Of a stretch of 64,000 nucleotides of DNA, positions 9,635 through 19,212 are shown piece by piece. Location of the stretch: positions 372,001 through 436,000 of the forward strand of contig NZ_JAEMNX010000002.1 of the NCBI RefSeq assembly GCF_016463975.1. The letters are read 5' to 3'. The notes under the pieces are model-generated. The model saw only the letters and a list, made by a program, of their open reading frames with translations, was not told the origin of the DNA and searched no databases. How positions within the stretch are numbered: position 1 is the stretch's first letter; the number at the start of each line of letters is the position of its first letter. A program made the translations under genes and the position numbers. The stretch is from Marinomonas transparens. Lineage in GTDB: Bacteria > Pseudomonadota > Gammaproteobacteria > Pseudomonadales > Marinomonadaceae.

Positions 9635-10837
9635 ATGCCAATTGAAACCAAAACCTTGTTTGTAAAACCAAATCACACTCTTGTAGAAGGGTTCACCAAT
9701 AAACGGATGATAATCCCGTTAGCACTTGCCATACTTTGGCTTATTCCCAACTTGCGTGAAATCGTTTTCTCTGTATTAGCGGATGCTTTTTTACAAGTTT
9801 CCGCCTTTGTCGCGCTGACACTGGCACTCTACTACGGCATAAGCCACAACCTGAATGCCACTCCCCTACAAAATTGGATGCGACAAAAGTCTTACCGCGA
9901 AATCATCTTCGCCGGCCTAATGGGAATTTTGCCTGGATGTGGCGGCGCGATTGTCGTGATCACTCAATATACCCAAGGTAAAATCGGCTTTGGCGCCGTG
10001 GTGGCTGTACTTACCAGTACCATGGGAGATGCGGCTTTTTTATTGATTAGTCAACGGCCAAGAGACGCCGCCATTGTGCTCTCTATTAGTATCATAGTAG
10101 GGATCTTATCAGGACTTGTGGCCGATTGGTTTTTACCGGCCCCAAAACACGACGCTAAAAAGCCAATAGATCAACAAAAAGCAGCAACACTACAACACCT
10201 GAATTATTTTGAGATAGGCATCAACCGCTTCAGTACAGCGTTTTGGGGCCTATTAATTATTCCTGCAAGCATCATTGCTCTACTACTTGCCATGCAACAG
10301 GATGTTAATCATTTACTAGGGTTGTCTGAGAAATCAATAGAGTGCCTAGGTGCTATCACTGGGTTTATATGCCTAATGCTATGGGCCTTGTCAGCTAAAA
10401 ATGATCACTACTCTGAATTAACAAAAGAGAATGATAACGTTCTCCCGCAACACTGGATTCGAAAAGTGGCGCAAGACACTCAATTTGTCACTAGCTGGGT
10501 TGTGGTGGCTTTTATCCTCTTTGAACTCACTCTTCTTATTGCTGGTGATGACATACTTAACTCACTGAAACTCTGGGGAAGCACAACAGTCTTCTTTGCA
10601 GCCATGGTGGGTTTATTACCTGGATGTGGCCCTCAAATCATGGTGACGGGCTTATACTTACAAGGGGCGATACCTCTATCAGCACAACTTGCTAATGCCA
10701 TTAGTAACGATGGCGATGCACTCTTTCCCGCTATTGCCTTAGCTCCTAAAGCCGCGTTACTCGCCACACTCTACTCCACCGTACCAGCCTTACTCGCTGG
10801 ATACACATATTATTGGTTTATTGAAATGAGCTTCTAA
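9635..10837 (+). CDS. Putative manganese/heavy-metal transporter (ArsP_2/DUF2899-like, about 10 TM helices)
   Basis: The 400-residue membrane protein contains two similar halves. Each has a conserved glycine-proline-cysteine motif at the start of a helix pair (GILPGCGGAIVVITQY near 105 and GLLPGCGPQIMVTGLY near 338), followed by an acidic TSTMGDAAF or ISNDGDALFPA segment. This is the pattern of the DUF2899 'putative manganese transporter' group; the direction of transport is not established. The ATG at 9635 lacks a good ribosome binding site. The Fur-like box over its promoter supports a link to iron or manganese. No partner genes are adjacent. Confidence 0.75.
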   Translation: MPIETKTLFVKPNHTLVEGFTNKRMIIPLALAILWLIPNLREIVFSVLADAFLQVSAFVALTLALYYGISHNLNATPLQNWMRQKSYREIIFAGLMGILPGCGGAIVVITQYTQGKIGFGAVVAVLTSTMGDAAFLLISQRPRDAAIVLSISIIVGILSGLVADWFLPAPKHDAKKPIDQQKAATLQHLNYFEIGINRFSTAFWGLLIIPASIIALLLAMQQDVNHLLGLSEKSIECLGAITGFICLMLWALSAKNDHYSELTKENDNVLPQHWIRKVAQDTQFVTSWVVVAFILFELTLLIAGDDILNSLKLWGSTTVFFAAMVGLLPGCGPQIMVTGLYLQGAIPLSAQLANAISNDGDALFPAIALAPKAALLATLYSTVPALLAGYTYYWFIEMSF

Positions 10838-10861
10838 CTAAAAGATACAGCCTGTTAGCAT

Positions 10862-10951
10862 CTAATATCTCACTCGTTTTAGCTTGATAACCTTAACTTC
10901 ACCAGCATCAATAGCCGCCTCATGCTCTGGCGAAAGCAGAGATAAAGACAC
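10862..10951 (-). CDS. Possible 29-aa small protein
   Basis: A GTG-started frame on the minus strand is preceded by a very good ribosome binding site (AAGGAAGGAG). It encodes MSLSLLSPEHEAAIDAGEV and a basic tail ending KRVRY, and the codon use looks protein-like. I do not recognise it. It sits about 20 bp after the stop of another small frame (10969-11079) on the same strand. The two could be neighbouring micro-genes or a decayed longer gene. Confidence 0.3.
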   Translation of the reverse strand: MSLSLLSPEHEAAIDAGEVKVIKLKRVRY

Positions 10952-10968
10952 AGGCTCCTTCCTTAAAC

Positions 10969-11079
10969 CTATTTATTCCACAACATCGCTTTTCTCTGCA
11001 AATGACTAAGTGCATTAATCTCGATATCGTCGTCAATCTCTCCTCTTATTAGTCCAAGTCGGATTAACACAGCACTCAA
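10969..11079 (-). CDS. Possible 36-aa small ORF or gene remnant
   Basis: A minus-strand frame starting at TTG encodes about 36 residues with protein-like composition (for example RGEIDDDIEINALSHLQRK). It has no visible ribosome binding site. It ends 17 bp before the start of the better supported micro-ORF at 10862-10951. Together they fill most of an otherwise empty 400-bp gap. It may be the fossil C-terminus of a lost gene. Confidence 0.2.
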   Translation of the reverse strand: MSAVLIRLGLIRGEIDDDIEINALSHLQRKAMLWNK

Positions 11080-11240
11080 AAATGACTAAAAATAACAAAT
11101 ATCTTGTATGGCTTAGTAGGCTTAAAAAGATAAGGTCACCTACAATTACAATAAGTATCAAGAGATTAGGTTAAAAATACCTAAATCGCTCAGAGCCCTT
11201 TATTCATTCCAAAACACCATTCAGGCTCGACAATTGGAAA

Positions 11241-12464
11241 ATGAACATGACAATTGATTTTACAAAAAAGAAAGTTCTAGTTATCGAAGACCTTTCAGAA
11301 GCAAGAGTAATACAAAAAAAAATGCTACTTGAGCTTGGCTTCAGCAATGTAGATATCGTAGCAAAGGCTGATACAGCACTTGAACTATTAAACAAAAATA
11401 CTTATGACATTGTTATGTCTGACTATAACCTTGGTAAAGGTAAAAATGGCCAGCAAATCCTCGAAGAAGTGAGAACAGCTAAGCTTATACCCAACACTTC
11501 TACCTACATTATGGTTACCGCAGAAACATCCATGGAAATGGTCATGGGCGCTGTTGAATTCCAACCTGATGGCTACATTGCAAAACCTTTCTCTCAGGCC
11601 TTACTTCATCGAAGAATTATAAGTCTCGTTGAAAATAAGGAAAAACTCATTGGAATTAATACCGCTTTAGACAAAAAAGACTATCAAAAAGCCATTGACG
11701 AATGCCTAACCTCTATCGAAACACACCCTTTTCTTAAGGGTAAATGTCAACGAATTTTGTGCGAATGCTATGTAGAACTTAAGCAATACGACAAGGCGTT
11801 AAAAGTCTACAACGATGTCCTAAACGATAGACAAATGCCATGGGCCTTATTCGGCAAAGCAAAAATTCAGTTTCTACAAAAGAAGTTTACAGAGGCAGAA
11901 AATAACTTTAGACAACTTACCTTTGATAATCAGTTCTTTGTTAACGCTTACGATTGGCTGGCTAAATGCTTCCTTGCTCAAGACAGGTTCAAAGACGCAC
12001 AACAAATGCTGATAAAATCAGTTGATAAAGCCCCTCAAAACATTACTCGACAAGCGTTACTGGCCCAACTTAGCATGGATCTACAAGACTATGAATTAGC
12101 AGAAACCGCATACAGAAAAGCCATCGCTTTGGCAAAACACTCTTTCGTTAACCCCCCTGATATCTATATCAAACATTTAGTTTCATTGATTCGAATATGT
12201 CAAAAGCAAAAACATTTAGATGCCAAGCAAAAACAAATTTTTGAAAGAACCTCTCAAAGAATCAAATACTTTTTTGAACATGACAAAAAAACGATGACCC
12301 ATAGATACGAACTTAATGTTGATTTACAGATAGTATCAGATGACCAAAAACATGCATTACAGGTACTATCCGATTGGAAGAAAGAAGCGGCTAAAGGAAA
12401 TGTAGAAATGCCTCGAGCCGAATTAGAGCTAAGAATAGAAAACCTACAAACAGCTTCTGCCTAA
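11241..12464 (+). CDS. Response regulator with receiver and TPR domains
   Basis: The first 125 residues form a CheY-like receiver domain: acidic pair E16/D17, phospho-acceptor D61 (VMSDYNLG), T93 and K115 (IAKPFS). The rest (about 130-350) is built of tetratricopeptide repeats, such as KGKCQRILCECYVELKQYDK and YELAETAYRKAIALA. There is no DNA-binding or enzymatic output domain, so signalling probably works by protein-protein contact. No histidine kinase lies nearby, making it an orphan regulator. Start at 11241; a second ATG two codons later is equally possible. Confidence 0.88.
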   Translation: MNMTIDFTKKKVLVIEDLSEARVIQKKMLLELGFSNVDIVAKADTALELLNKNTYDIVMSDYNLGKGKNGQQILEEVRTAKLIPNTSTYIMVTAETSMEMVMGAVEFQPDGYIAKPFSQALLHRRIISLVENKEKLIGINTALDKKDYQKAIDECLTSIETHPFLKGKCQRILCECYVELKQYDKALKVYNDVLNDRQMPWALFGKAKIQFLQKKFTEAENNFRQLTFDNQFFVNAYDWLAKCFLAQDRFKDAQQMLIKSVDKAPQNITRQALLAQLSMDLQDYELAETAYRKAIALAKHSFVNPPDIYIKHLVSLIRICQKQKHLDAKQKQIFERTSQRIKYFFEHDKKTMTHRYELNVDLQIVSDDQKHALQVLSDWKKEAAKGNVEMPRAELELRIENLQTASA

Positions 12465-12574
12465 TGGTTAGCAAATCTGACACCCATCAACGACAAACCT
12501 CGACGATGACTGCCCTGTGTATTTATTACTAAAAGCCGCAAAAGCAGATTTTCATCTAAGATAATTAAAACCTT

Positions 12575-13633
12575 TTATACCTGCTGCAATGCAATGATCA
12601 ATGCCGCCATTTCTTCCTCTGTGCCAATAGTGATTCTAAGATGGTTACCGATACGTGGTTTTTTACCAAAGTAACGCACTAAAATACCCTGCTCTTTCAA
12701 GGCAAGGTAAATACTTTCGGCGTCTTTTTCTGGGTGAGTCACAAACACAAAGTTAGTCGCCGACGGGACGATTTCAAAGCCCAACGCTTCTAGGTCTTTA
12801 ACCGACTGTTCGCGAGTAGCCATCGTTTTGGCACAGATTTTCTGCAGGTAAGCGTCGTCTTCCACCGCAGCCGTCGCACCCGCTAAAGCAATGCGGTCAA
12901 TGGGGTAAGAATTGAATGAGTTCTTCAACCGCTCTAACCCTTCGATCAAGTCTAGGTGGCCTAATGCATAACCCACACGAATCCCCGCCAAAGCACGGGA
13001 TTTGGATAAGGTTTGCACAACTAATAAGTTCGGGTATTGGTTGATCAAGGAGATGGCACTTTGGGCCCCAAAGTCCACGTAGGCTTCGTCTACTAATACC
13101 ACCACATCTGAGTTAGCTTTTAGAATCACTTCTATATCTGATAAAGACAGAGCTTTACCGGTTGGCGCATTGGGGTTAGTCACCACCACGCCTGATACGT
13201 CTAGGTTTTGGTAATCCCTTGGTTCGATATCAAAGCTATCAGTTAATGGGATCAACTTAGGTTCAATGCCATACAAGCCAGCGTAAACCTTATAAAAACT
13301 GTAGGTAATATCGGCAAAAGCTAAGGGTTTGCCATTAGAAAAATACCCCATAAATGCGAGCGCTAAGACTTCATCGGAACCATTACCTACAAACACTTGA
13401 TTAGCTGCTAAGCCGTAGTTTTTTGCCAATGCTGTTTTTAGGGTCATACAGTTTGGATCTGGATATAAACGTAGACTTTCGTTTACTTCCGCTGCCATAG
13501 CACTAATTGCGTTAGGCGAAGGCGAATATGGGCTCTCGTTGGTATTCAGTTTGATGTATTTTTTATCTTGCGGTTGCTCACCCGGCACATACGGGTCAAG
13601 AGAAGCGATTTTATCTGTCCAAAAACGACTCAT
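12575..13633 (-). CDS. hisC: Histidinol-phosphate aminotransferase
   Basis: HisC transfers an amino group between glutamate and imidazole-acetol phosphate in histidine synthesis. The 352-residue protein has the fold-type I features: LNTNESPYSPSP near the N-terminus, FVGNGSDEVLALA, TNPNAPTGK, VDEAYVDFG, and the PLP-binding Lys211 in TLSKSRALAGIRVGYALG. I start at the ATG at 13633 because GGAGC precedes it by a good distance; an ATG four codons upstream has none. It is separated from lysS by a terminator. Related aromatic aminotransferases share this fold, so broader specificity is possible. Confidence 0.92.
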   Translation of the reverse strand: MSRFWTDKIASLDPYVPGEQPQDKKYIKLNTNESPYSPSPNAISAMAAEVNESLRLYPDPNCMTLKTALAKNYGLAANQVFVGNGSDEVLALAFMGYFSNGKPLAFADITYSFYKVYAGLYGIEPKLIPLTDSFDIEPRDYQNLDVSGVVVTNPNAPTGKALSLSDIEVILKANSDVVVLVDEAYVDFGAQSAISLINQYPNLLVVQTLSKSRALAGIRVGYALGHLDLIEGLERLKNSFNSYPIDRIALAGATAAVEDDAYLQKICAKTMATREQSVKDLEALGFEIVPSATNFVFVTHPEKDAESIYLALKEQGILVRYFGKKPRIGNHLRITIGTEEEMAALIIALQQV

Positions 13634-13675
13634 GGAAAGCTCCATTGTTTTTCATAAAATGTAGAGAGTTCAAAC

Positions 13676-13704
13676 AAAAGAAGGCCTCAATTGAGGCCTT
13701 CTTT
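13676..13704 (-). terminator. Rho-independent terminator after lysS
   Basis: A perfect palindrome with arms AAAGAAGGCCTCAA and TTGAGGCCTTCTTT runs into a T-rich tail on the minus strand. It lies between lysS and hisC. Confidence 0.85.
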
Positions 13705-13734
13705 ATGTATTACGTTTTGCTATCCGGCCTAAAA

Positions 13735-15237
13735 CTAGTCTTGAGGACGCATATGAGGAAACAACAATACGTCACGGATCGAAGGTGCATCAGTAAATAG
13801 CATCACCAAACGGTCAATACCGATGCCTTCACCTGCCGTCGGAGGTAAGCCGTATTCTAGAGCATTAATGTAGTCGGCATCATAATGCATAGCTTCATCA
13901 TCACCCGCGTCTTTTTCAGCCACTTGACGCTTGAAACGCTCGGCTTGGTCTTCTGGATCATTAAGCTCCGAGAAACCGTTAGCGATTTCACGGCCACCGA
14001 CAAAGAATTCAAAGCGATCAGTAATAAAGTCATTGTCGTCATTTCGACGCGCCAATGGCGATACTTCTGCTGGATATTCTGTGATAAAAGTTGGCTGATC
14101 CAATTTGCTCTCAGCAGTTTCTTCAAAGATTTCTGTCCAAAGTTTGCCCAAGCCCCAGATCGGTTTCACATCAATGTGTAGCTTCTTAGCCACTTCCGTC
14201 GCTTTTTCTAAGGTGTCTAGGTCTTCTACTTTCAATTCTGGGTTGTAATGAAGAATAGACTCCAACATGGTCATACGAACAAATGGCGCACCAAAGTCAT
14301 ATTCTGATCCTTGGTAAGTCACGGTTGTTGTGCCTAGCACTTTTTCGGCAACAGTACGAAGCATGTCTTCGGTTAAGTCCATTAGGTCTTTGTAATCCGC
14401 ATAGGCTTGGTAGAATTCGATCATGGTGAATTCTGGATTATGACGAGTAGACGTGCCTTCATTACGGAAGTTGCGGTTTATCTCAAACACACGTTCAAAG
14501 CCGCCAACAACCAAACGTTTCAAATAAAGCTCTGGGGCAATACGCAGGTACATACTCATGTCCATTGCATTGTGATGAGTAATAAATGGACGCGCGGTCG
14601 CACCACCCGGAATCACTTGCAGCATTGGGGTTTCTACTTCCATAAAACGACGGTCTTCAAGGAAGCGTCGAATAGTAGAAATAATTTTTGAACGTACTTG
14701 GAAGGTATCACGGGATTCTTCATTTACAATCAAATCTACGTAACGCTGACGGTAACGCATTTCCATGTCCGCTAGGCCATGATGTTTGTCTGGCAATGGA
14801 CGCAAAGACTTAGTCAATAGCTGCGCAGATTGCATATCAATGTACAAGTCGCCTTTACCTGACTTATGTACTGGGCCTGTGATACCAATAATATCACCTA
14901 GGTCCCATGTTTTTTGATCTGCCAATAGCTCTGGGCTCAAGGCTTTACGATTAACATAGGCTTGAATTTGGCCTGTCATGTCTTGTAACAACATGAAAGC
15001 ACCACGATTACGAACAATACGGCCCGCAATGCTGACTTTGTGATCTTTTTCTTCAAGCGCTGGCTTTTCAATCTCACCAAATTCTGCCTGTAAATCCGCT
15101 GCATAAGCATTAGGGCGGAAGTCATTTGGGTAAGCATTACGCTCTTCACGAATTGCCGCCAATTTAGTACGACGTTCTGCGACTAGGCGGTTATCGTCAG
15201 CTTGCTGTGTTGCTGCAGTGTTGTTTTCGTTAGCCAT
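13735..15237 (-). CDS. lysS: Lysyl-tRNA synthetase (class II)
   Basis: LysS charges tRNA-Lys. The 500-residue protein has an N-terminal OB-fold anticodon-binding domain (about 60-170) and a class II catalytic core. Motif 2 is at [21 protein letters not shown], and motif 3 is at the C-terminus in [21 protein letters not shown]. The length matches bacterial LysS (505 in E. coli). It lies 46 bp after prfB on the same strand, the conserved prfB-lysS arrangement, and is followed by a strong terminator. Confidence 0.97.
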   Translation of the reverse strand: MANENNTAATQQADDNRLVAERRTKLAAIREERNAYPNDFRPNAYAADLQAEFGEIEKPALEEKDHKVSIAGRIVRNRGAFMLLQDMTGQIQAYVNRKALSPELLADQKTWDLGDIIGITGPVHKSGKGDLYIDMQSAQLLTKSLRPLPDKHHGLADMEMRYRQRYVDLIVNEESRDTFQVRSKIISTIRRFLEDRRFMEVETPMLQVIPGGATARPFITHHNAMDMSMYLRIAPELYLKRLVVGGFERVFEINRNFRNEGTSTRHNPEFTMIEFYQAYADYKDLMDLTEDMLRTVAEKVLGTTTVTYQGSEYDFGAPFVRMTMLESILHYNPELKVEDLDTLEKATEVAKKLHIDVKPIWGLGKLWTEIFEETAESKLDQPTFITEYPAEVSPLARRNDDNDFITDRFEFFVGGREIANGFSELNDPEDQAERFKRQVAEKDAGDDEAMHYDADYINALEYGLPPTAGEGIGIDRLVMLFTDAPSIRDVLLFPHMRPQD

Positions 15238-15283
15238 GATTTTGCTATTGCTCTTTAAATGTTTATAAATTGATTAAGGCGCT

Positions 15284-16379
15284 TTATAGGCCTTGCTTTA
15301 AACTTGCGACAATAAACTGGTCAAGGTTGCCATCTAATACAGCGCCTGTATTTGAGCTTTCTACTCCAGTTCGTAGGTCTTTAATTCGAGAGGCGTCCAA
15401 TACGTAAGAGCGAATCTGGCTACCCCAACCGATATCAGACTTATTGTCTTCCACTATTTGTGCCGCTTCATTACGCTTCATCATTTCAAATTCGTATAAT
15501 TTAGCGCGCAGCTGCTTCATAGCAAAATCACGGTTCGCGTGTTGAGAACGCTGATTCTGACACTGTACAACAATGCCTGTCGGCTCATGAGTAATACGTA
15601 CCGCAGAGTCCGTGGTATTTACGTGCTGGCCACCCGCCCCTGATGAACGATATGTATCGGTACGAATGTCCGCTGGATTAATTTCTATCTCTACGTTGTC
15701 ATCAATTTCAGGGGAAACAAACACAGAGGCAAAGGATGTATGGCGGCGGTTACCTGAATCAAAAGGTGATTTACGCACCAGACGATGCACGCCAGTTTCG
15801 GTGCGTAACCAACCGAAGGCGTATTCCCCTTCAAAGCGAATCGTGGCAGATTTAATACCCGCCACATCACCTGCTGACACTTCCATTAATTCGACTTTAA
15901 AACCTTTATCTTCACCCCAACGTAAATACATACGCAATAGGATATTTGCCCAATCTTGAGCTTCGGTACCACCTGAACCAGATTGAATATCTAGAAAGGC
16001 ATTACTTGGATCCATTTCATGGGAAAACATGCGACGAAATTCTAACTTCGCTAATAGAGCATCCAGTTCTTCCAGTTCGAGCTGAACCGCTTCTACTGAC
16101 TCTTCATCGTCTTCTTCAACCGCAATCTCCAACAGTTCTTTGGAATCATTAACTCCAGACTCCATGCTGTCCAAGGTTTCTACAACAGCTTCTAATGAAG
16201 CGCGCTCTTGACCTAGTTTTTGAGCATAATCAGGATCGTTCCAAACCTCTGGGTCTTCCAGTTCTCGGTTGACTTCTTCTAGTCGTTCTTTCTTTGACTC
16301 GTAGTCAAAGATACCCCCGAAGCGTTAGTGCACGTTCGGATAGGTCTTTTATCTTAGAAAGTATCGGGTTGATTTCCAT
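15284..16379 (-). CDS. prfB: Peptide chain release factor 2, expressed by programmed +1 frameshift
   Basis: RF2 ends translation at UGA and UAA. The gene is split between two frames. Codons 1-24 (ATG at 16379) end in CTT followed by an in-frame TGA (16307-16305); the remaining frame starts one base later at GAC. Skipping one base gives 364 residues, next to 365 in E. coli. The second frame carries the stop-recognition tripeptide SPF ([12 protein letters not shown]) and the GGQ motif ([17 protein letters not shown]) that triggers peptide release. It heads a prfB-lysS unit. The frame break is the known autoregulatory device, not a mutation. Confidence 0.96.
16304..16319 (-). promoter_or_regulatory. 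prfB: prfB programmed +1 frameshift site
   Basis: The minus strand reads CGG GGG TAT CTT TGA C: a Shine-Dalgarno-like G-run, the slippery CTT codon, the in-frame TGA and the following C. This matches the classic RF2 autoregulation site: when RF2 is scarce the ribosome slips forward and makes full-length protein. Confidence 0.95.
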
Positions 16380-16523
16380 ATTGGCGTCAATTTGCTATAA
16401 ACAGTGTGAATAAAGTGGATTGCGAATTGTAACGAATTTACCCGCAGCATAAAATGCTATTCACTACTCAATGATGGAAAACAGACCATTTTTTTGTGGG
16501 CCTTGCTATCAAATGGAGTCAAT

Positions 16524-16817
16524 ATGGATAAGCCAACGGTCGCAGTAGAGATACTGGGACAAACTTACAAGATAAATTGCCCCAAAGGGCACGAAGCAGA
16601 TTTAAAAGAAGCAGCGGATTATCTCAACAATCAAATGCAGGAAATTAAAGATGGTGGAAAAATAAACGGCGTTGAAAAAATGGCCGTATTAGCTGCATTG
16701 AATATTACTCACGATATGCTTTCTAGTAAAAAACATGTCCGCTCTAACGAGCAACAGTTGCGAGAACTGACTTCACAGCTGGATGATGCCTTAACACATC
16801 AAACCAAAACAGGTTAA
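16524..16817 (+). CDS. zapA: Cell division protein ZapA
   Basis: ZapA binds and bundles FtsZ filaments at the division ring. The 97-residue protein starts VAVEILGQTYKINCPKGHE, the typical ZapA strand pair, followed by ADLKEAADYLNNQMQEI and a C-terminal coiled coil (about 55-95). Start at the ATG at 16524 with GGAG upstream; ten extra codons upstream are not supported. Its place before 6S RNA and fau is conserved in gammaproteobacteria. Confidence 0.93.
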   Translation: MDKPTVAVEILGQTYKINCPKGHEADLKEAADYLNNQMQEIKDGGKINGVEKMAVLAALNITHDMLSSKKHVRSNEQQLRELTSQLDDALTHQTKTG

Positions 16818-16954
16818 AGAACAACCTCTCGGGTACACTCTTTGAGCAGCTTTCTTTGAATGTCGGTGGGGAACACGAATTTTCTTCATGTAGGTCAAAA
16901 AAACGACCAGGTCGTAACGTGATTTCTATTAGAAGTTACTCTATACTTCGCTTG

Positions 16955-17127
16955 TTTCCTGGGTTGTTCGAGGCGGCTTAACGCCCTTGAGCCTATGAGT
17001 AATACCCCGGAGAGAGCCTGTTGGTTTGGTGTGCATGTCCGTGCGTCGGAAAGCCTAAAAAGTCACAGTTCTTTCCACCTTGAACCACTGGGTTCAAGGC
17101 CAATAGCCGAAACGGCAACTTGGGAAA
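16955..17127 (+). ncRNA. ssrS: 6S RNA
   Basis: 6S RNA mimics an open promoter and sequesters sigma-70 RNA polymerase. The region carries conserved pieces of the family: GCATGTCCGTGCGTCGGAAAGCC, much like the E. coli core, followed by CACCTTGAACCACTGGGTTCAAGG with its 3' hairpin. The ends pair (TTTCCTGGGTTG with CAACTTGGGAAA). A -10 element TATACT at about 16942 places the 5' end near 16954. It lies between zapA and fau as in E. coli. The exact ends are estimated to within a few bases. Confidence 0.9.
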
Positions 17128-17134
17128 CCCTTTT

Positions 17135-17704
17135 ATGACCTCACTTCTAGATTCCAGACAAAGACTGCGTCGCCAGCTGCGACAAGCAAGACGACATTTA
17201 TCTGCAGATGAGCAACAGACAGCAGCCCAACAGATTGTTGAGCGTATCATCCCTTACCTTTCTGACATAAAGCACATTGCTCTCTATCTAACCAACGACG
17301 GTGAGATTTCTCCGCATTTGTTATGCGAATATCTCTGGCTACAAGGGCTGCACACCTACCTTCCTGTGGTGAAAGACAAACACCTTGTTTTTGCTTCCTA
17401 CACTCCTGACACAATCTGGCAAGAGAATCGCTTTGGCATCAAAGAGCCCATTACGACTCTCTACAAAGAAGGGAATGAATTAGATTTGGTTGTTTTACCC
17501 TTGGTTGGATTTGACGAGCAAGGTGGCCGACTTGGTATGGGTGGGGGATTTTATGACCGTACCTTTGCAGATAAAAACAGCGCCGAAGCACCACTTTTAA
17601 TTGGTTTGGCTCATGATTGCCAGCAAGTCAAAAGCTTACCAATAGAAAACTGGGATGTGCCATTACAAGCCATTATCACTCCGAGCCAAACTATTCTCGT
17701 TTAA
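17135..17704 (+). CDS. fau: 5-formyltetrahydrofolate cyclo-ligase
   Basis: This enzyme converts 5-formyl-THF to 5,10-methenyl-THF with ATP. The 189 residues begin with the basic helix SRQRLRRQLRQARRHLSADEQ and carry the substrate loop RFGIKEP and the nucleotide-binding signature GGRLGMGGGFYDRTFAD. Start at the ATG at 17135, just after the 3' end of 6S RNA. The ssrS-fau (ygfA) order is conserved, and the mRNA is probably made by read-through from the 6S promoter. Confidence 0.93.
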   Translation: MTSLLDSRQRLRRQLRQARRHLSADEQQTAAQQIVERIIPYLSDIKHIALYLTNDGEISPHLLCEYLWLQGLHTYLPVVKDKHLVFASYTPDTIWQENRFGIKEPITTLYKEGNELDLVVLPLVGFDEQGGRLGMGGGFYDRTFADKNSAEAPLLIGLAHDCQQVKSLPIENWDVPLQAIITPSQTILV

Positions 17705-17721
17705 TCTGGCTATCATGACAC

Positions 17722-19110
17722 CTAAAAACCAAAACTGTAACCGACAGAGAAATAAAGGCTACGGGGTAAAGAGCTCCCATCATGGGTAAATTTATCTAAT
17801 CCATAGGCGAGATCAAGTTCTAAACGTCTAAATAGAGTAGCGCCTGCCGTAATATACCTTAACTTACTGCCCACATGATTCCTTCTGTAACCCACTCGGA
17901 TTCCAGGCAACAAAAGATCATCATTAAAATAGGATAAAGAAATGACCTCCCATTGATATTCATCCCCTACAGGATCAGCAATATGATTCGCATCATAGGA
18001 AACAGCAAGAGACCAATTCTGATCCGTTGTCATAACGGCGGCATCCAAGGTCAATTGGGCTCTCATTTTATAAGTTTCTTTTAAATCCAACTTGCCTCCA
18101 TTAGACAAACGTACCGCAGCATTACAGCTCGTTAACTCAGAACCAGACAAGCCACTGCAATTACCTAACTCTGCAAAATCAAACTCAGGCTCATTCACAT
18201 TGGCTAATGAAGCACCTAACTGGTAATTGGGAGCAGTCCAAATAGCCCCTAAATCTAAACTGATACCTGATTCAACATTCTCTCTTTCAAATAAAAAATC
18301 ACCAAAACCATCATCGGCATCATTCTCTTCATCGGTCAAGACAGACAATTTTTGCCCTAACGCCATTTTATGAAAATTAAGCCGACCGCCAAGAATAAGG
18401 GCCCCACTTATAGGTCGACCAAGCGCTTGGCTATAGCCTAAACCAAAACGATAATCTGTCGCCCTCTTAACATAGACGGAGGTGTCAGAAACCAGTTCAA
18501 CATCAGAACCGGAGACAGTCGCAGAAATATCATCAGAGAGAATACCAACCCGCCCAACAAAAGAAGCACTTGCATCTAGTGTAAAAGCACCACGATTGCT
18601 GGTTTTATAAATAATCGGCATAAAGGGCGCTTGTACCGACCCTGATAACTTAACATAGGCCGTTTTGCCTATTTCGGTGATAATGCCATTGGCTTGATTG
18701 ATGGCTGCTGCGACGTCAGCATCAGCCTGGATCAAGGCAGCACTGATTTCCGCATCGGTTGAATTGAGCGTTAATCCAAGACTCGCTAAATCGGTAGCAC
18801 TTAAATTATTATAAGAAGCACTGTAGTCCAGTTCTAAAATCCCTTCCAGTTCATCAATTTTATCGTCAAGATTTTTAATATCGCCGGTTTCATAACCTAG
18901 GCTCAGTGGTCCTAAAAATCCCACTCTAGCACTTTCAATATTGGTCATCATGTAAGGGGCCGCAGGATTCGCTAATGAGGTCATAAAGGCTTGTCGGTTG
19001 GCATAACCACCTAAGGCAGTGCTCGCTCCTATGGGTTGATAAATAGGTAGGGATGCCAAGGCATGAGAGCCTAGTATAGCCATGCTAAAAGTTACTAAAT
19101 ACTTTTTCAT
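17722..19110 (-). CDS. TraF-like (PF13729) outer-membrane beta-barrel protein, copy A
   Basis: The 462-residue protein has a signal peptide ending ALA-SLP and a conserved N-terminal block (YQPIGASTALGGYANR ... SLANPAAPYMM). Alternating hydrophobic strands follow, ending in Phe (YFSVGYSFGF), the usual C-terminal signature of outer-membrane barrels. The family is often annotated 'conjugal transfer protein TraF', but no conjugation gene is present here. It is a paralog of the next gene upstream (19213-20562), 102 bp away and separated by a terminator. Function unknown; a PorV/FadL-like small barrel is one possibility. Confidence 0.72.
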   Translation of the reverse strand: MKKYLVTFSMAILGSHALASLPIYQPIGASTALGGYANRQAFMTSLANPAAPYMMTNIESARVGFLGPLSLGYETGDIKNLDDKIDELEGILELDYSASYNNLSATDLASLGLTLNSTDAEISAALIQADADVAAAINQANGIITEIGKTAYVKLSGSVQAPFMPIIYKTSNRGAFTLDASASFVGRVGILSDDISATVSGSDVELVSDTSVYVKRATDYRFGLGYSQALGRPISGALILGGRLNFHKMALGQKLSVLTDEENDADDGFGDFLFERENVESGISLDLGAIWTAPNYQLGASLANVNEPEFDFAELGNCSGLSGSELTSCNAAVRLSNGGKLDLKETYKMRAQLTLDAAVMTTDQNWSLAVSYDANHIADPVGDEYQWEVISLSYFNDDLLLPGIRVGYRRNHVGSKLRYITAGATLFRRLELDLAYGLDKFTHDGSSLPRSLYFSVGYSFGF

Positions 19111-19153
19111 TCACTTGCCCGAATCAATTGAGAACCCGGCCTGATGGTGACTA

Positions 19154-19188
19154 ATAAAAAGGCCGATAATGCTAAACATTATCGGCCT
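19154..19188 (-). terminator. Rho-independent terminator between the two TraF-like genes
   Basis: A 12-bp stem (AGGCCGATAATG / CATTATCGGCCT) with a five-base loop is followed by a T-run on the minus strand. It ends the upstream copy, so the two paralogs are probably separate transcripts. Confidence 0.8.
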
Positions 19189-19212
19189 GTCTTATCAAAT
19201 CTTGACGTTTTT

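Noticed and set aside
15284-16379. prfB as a frameshifted pseudogene
   Set aside because: The break is the canonical CTT TGA C recoding site preceded by a G-run, and the joined product has the normal RF2 length and motifs.
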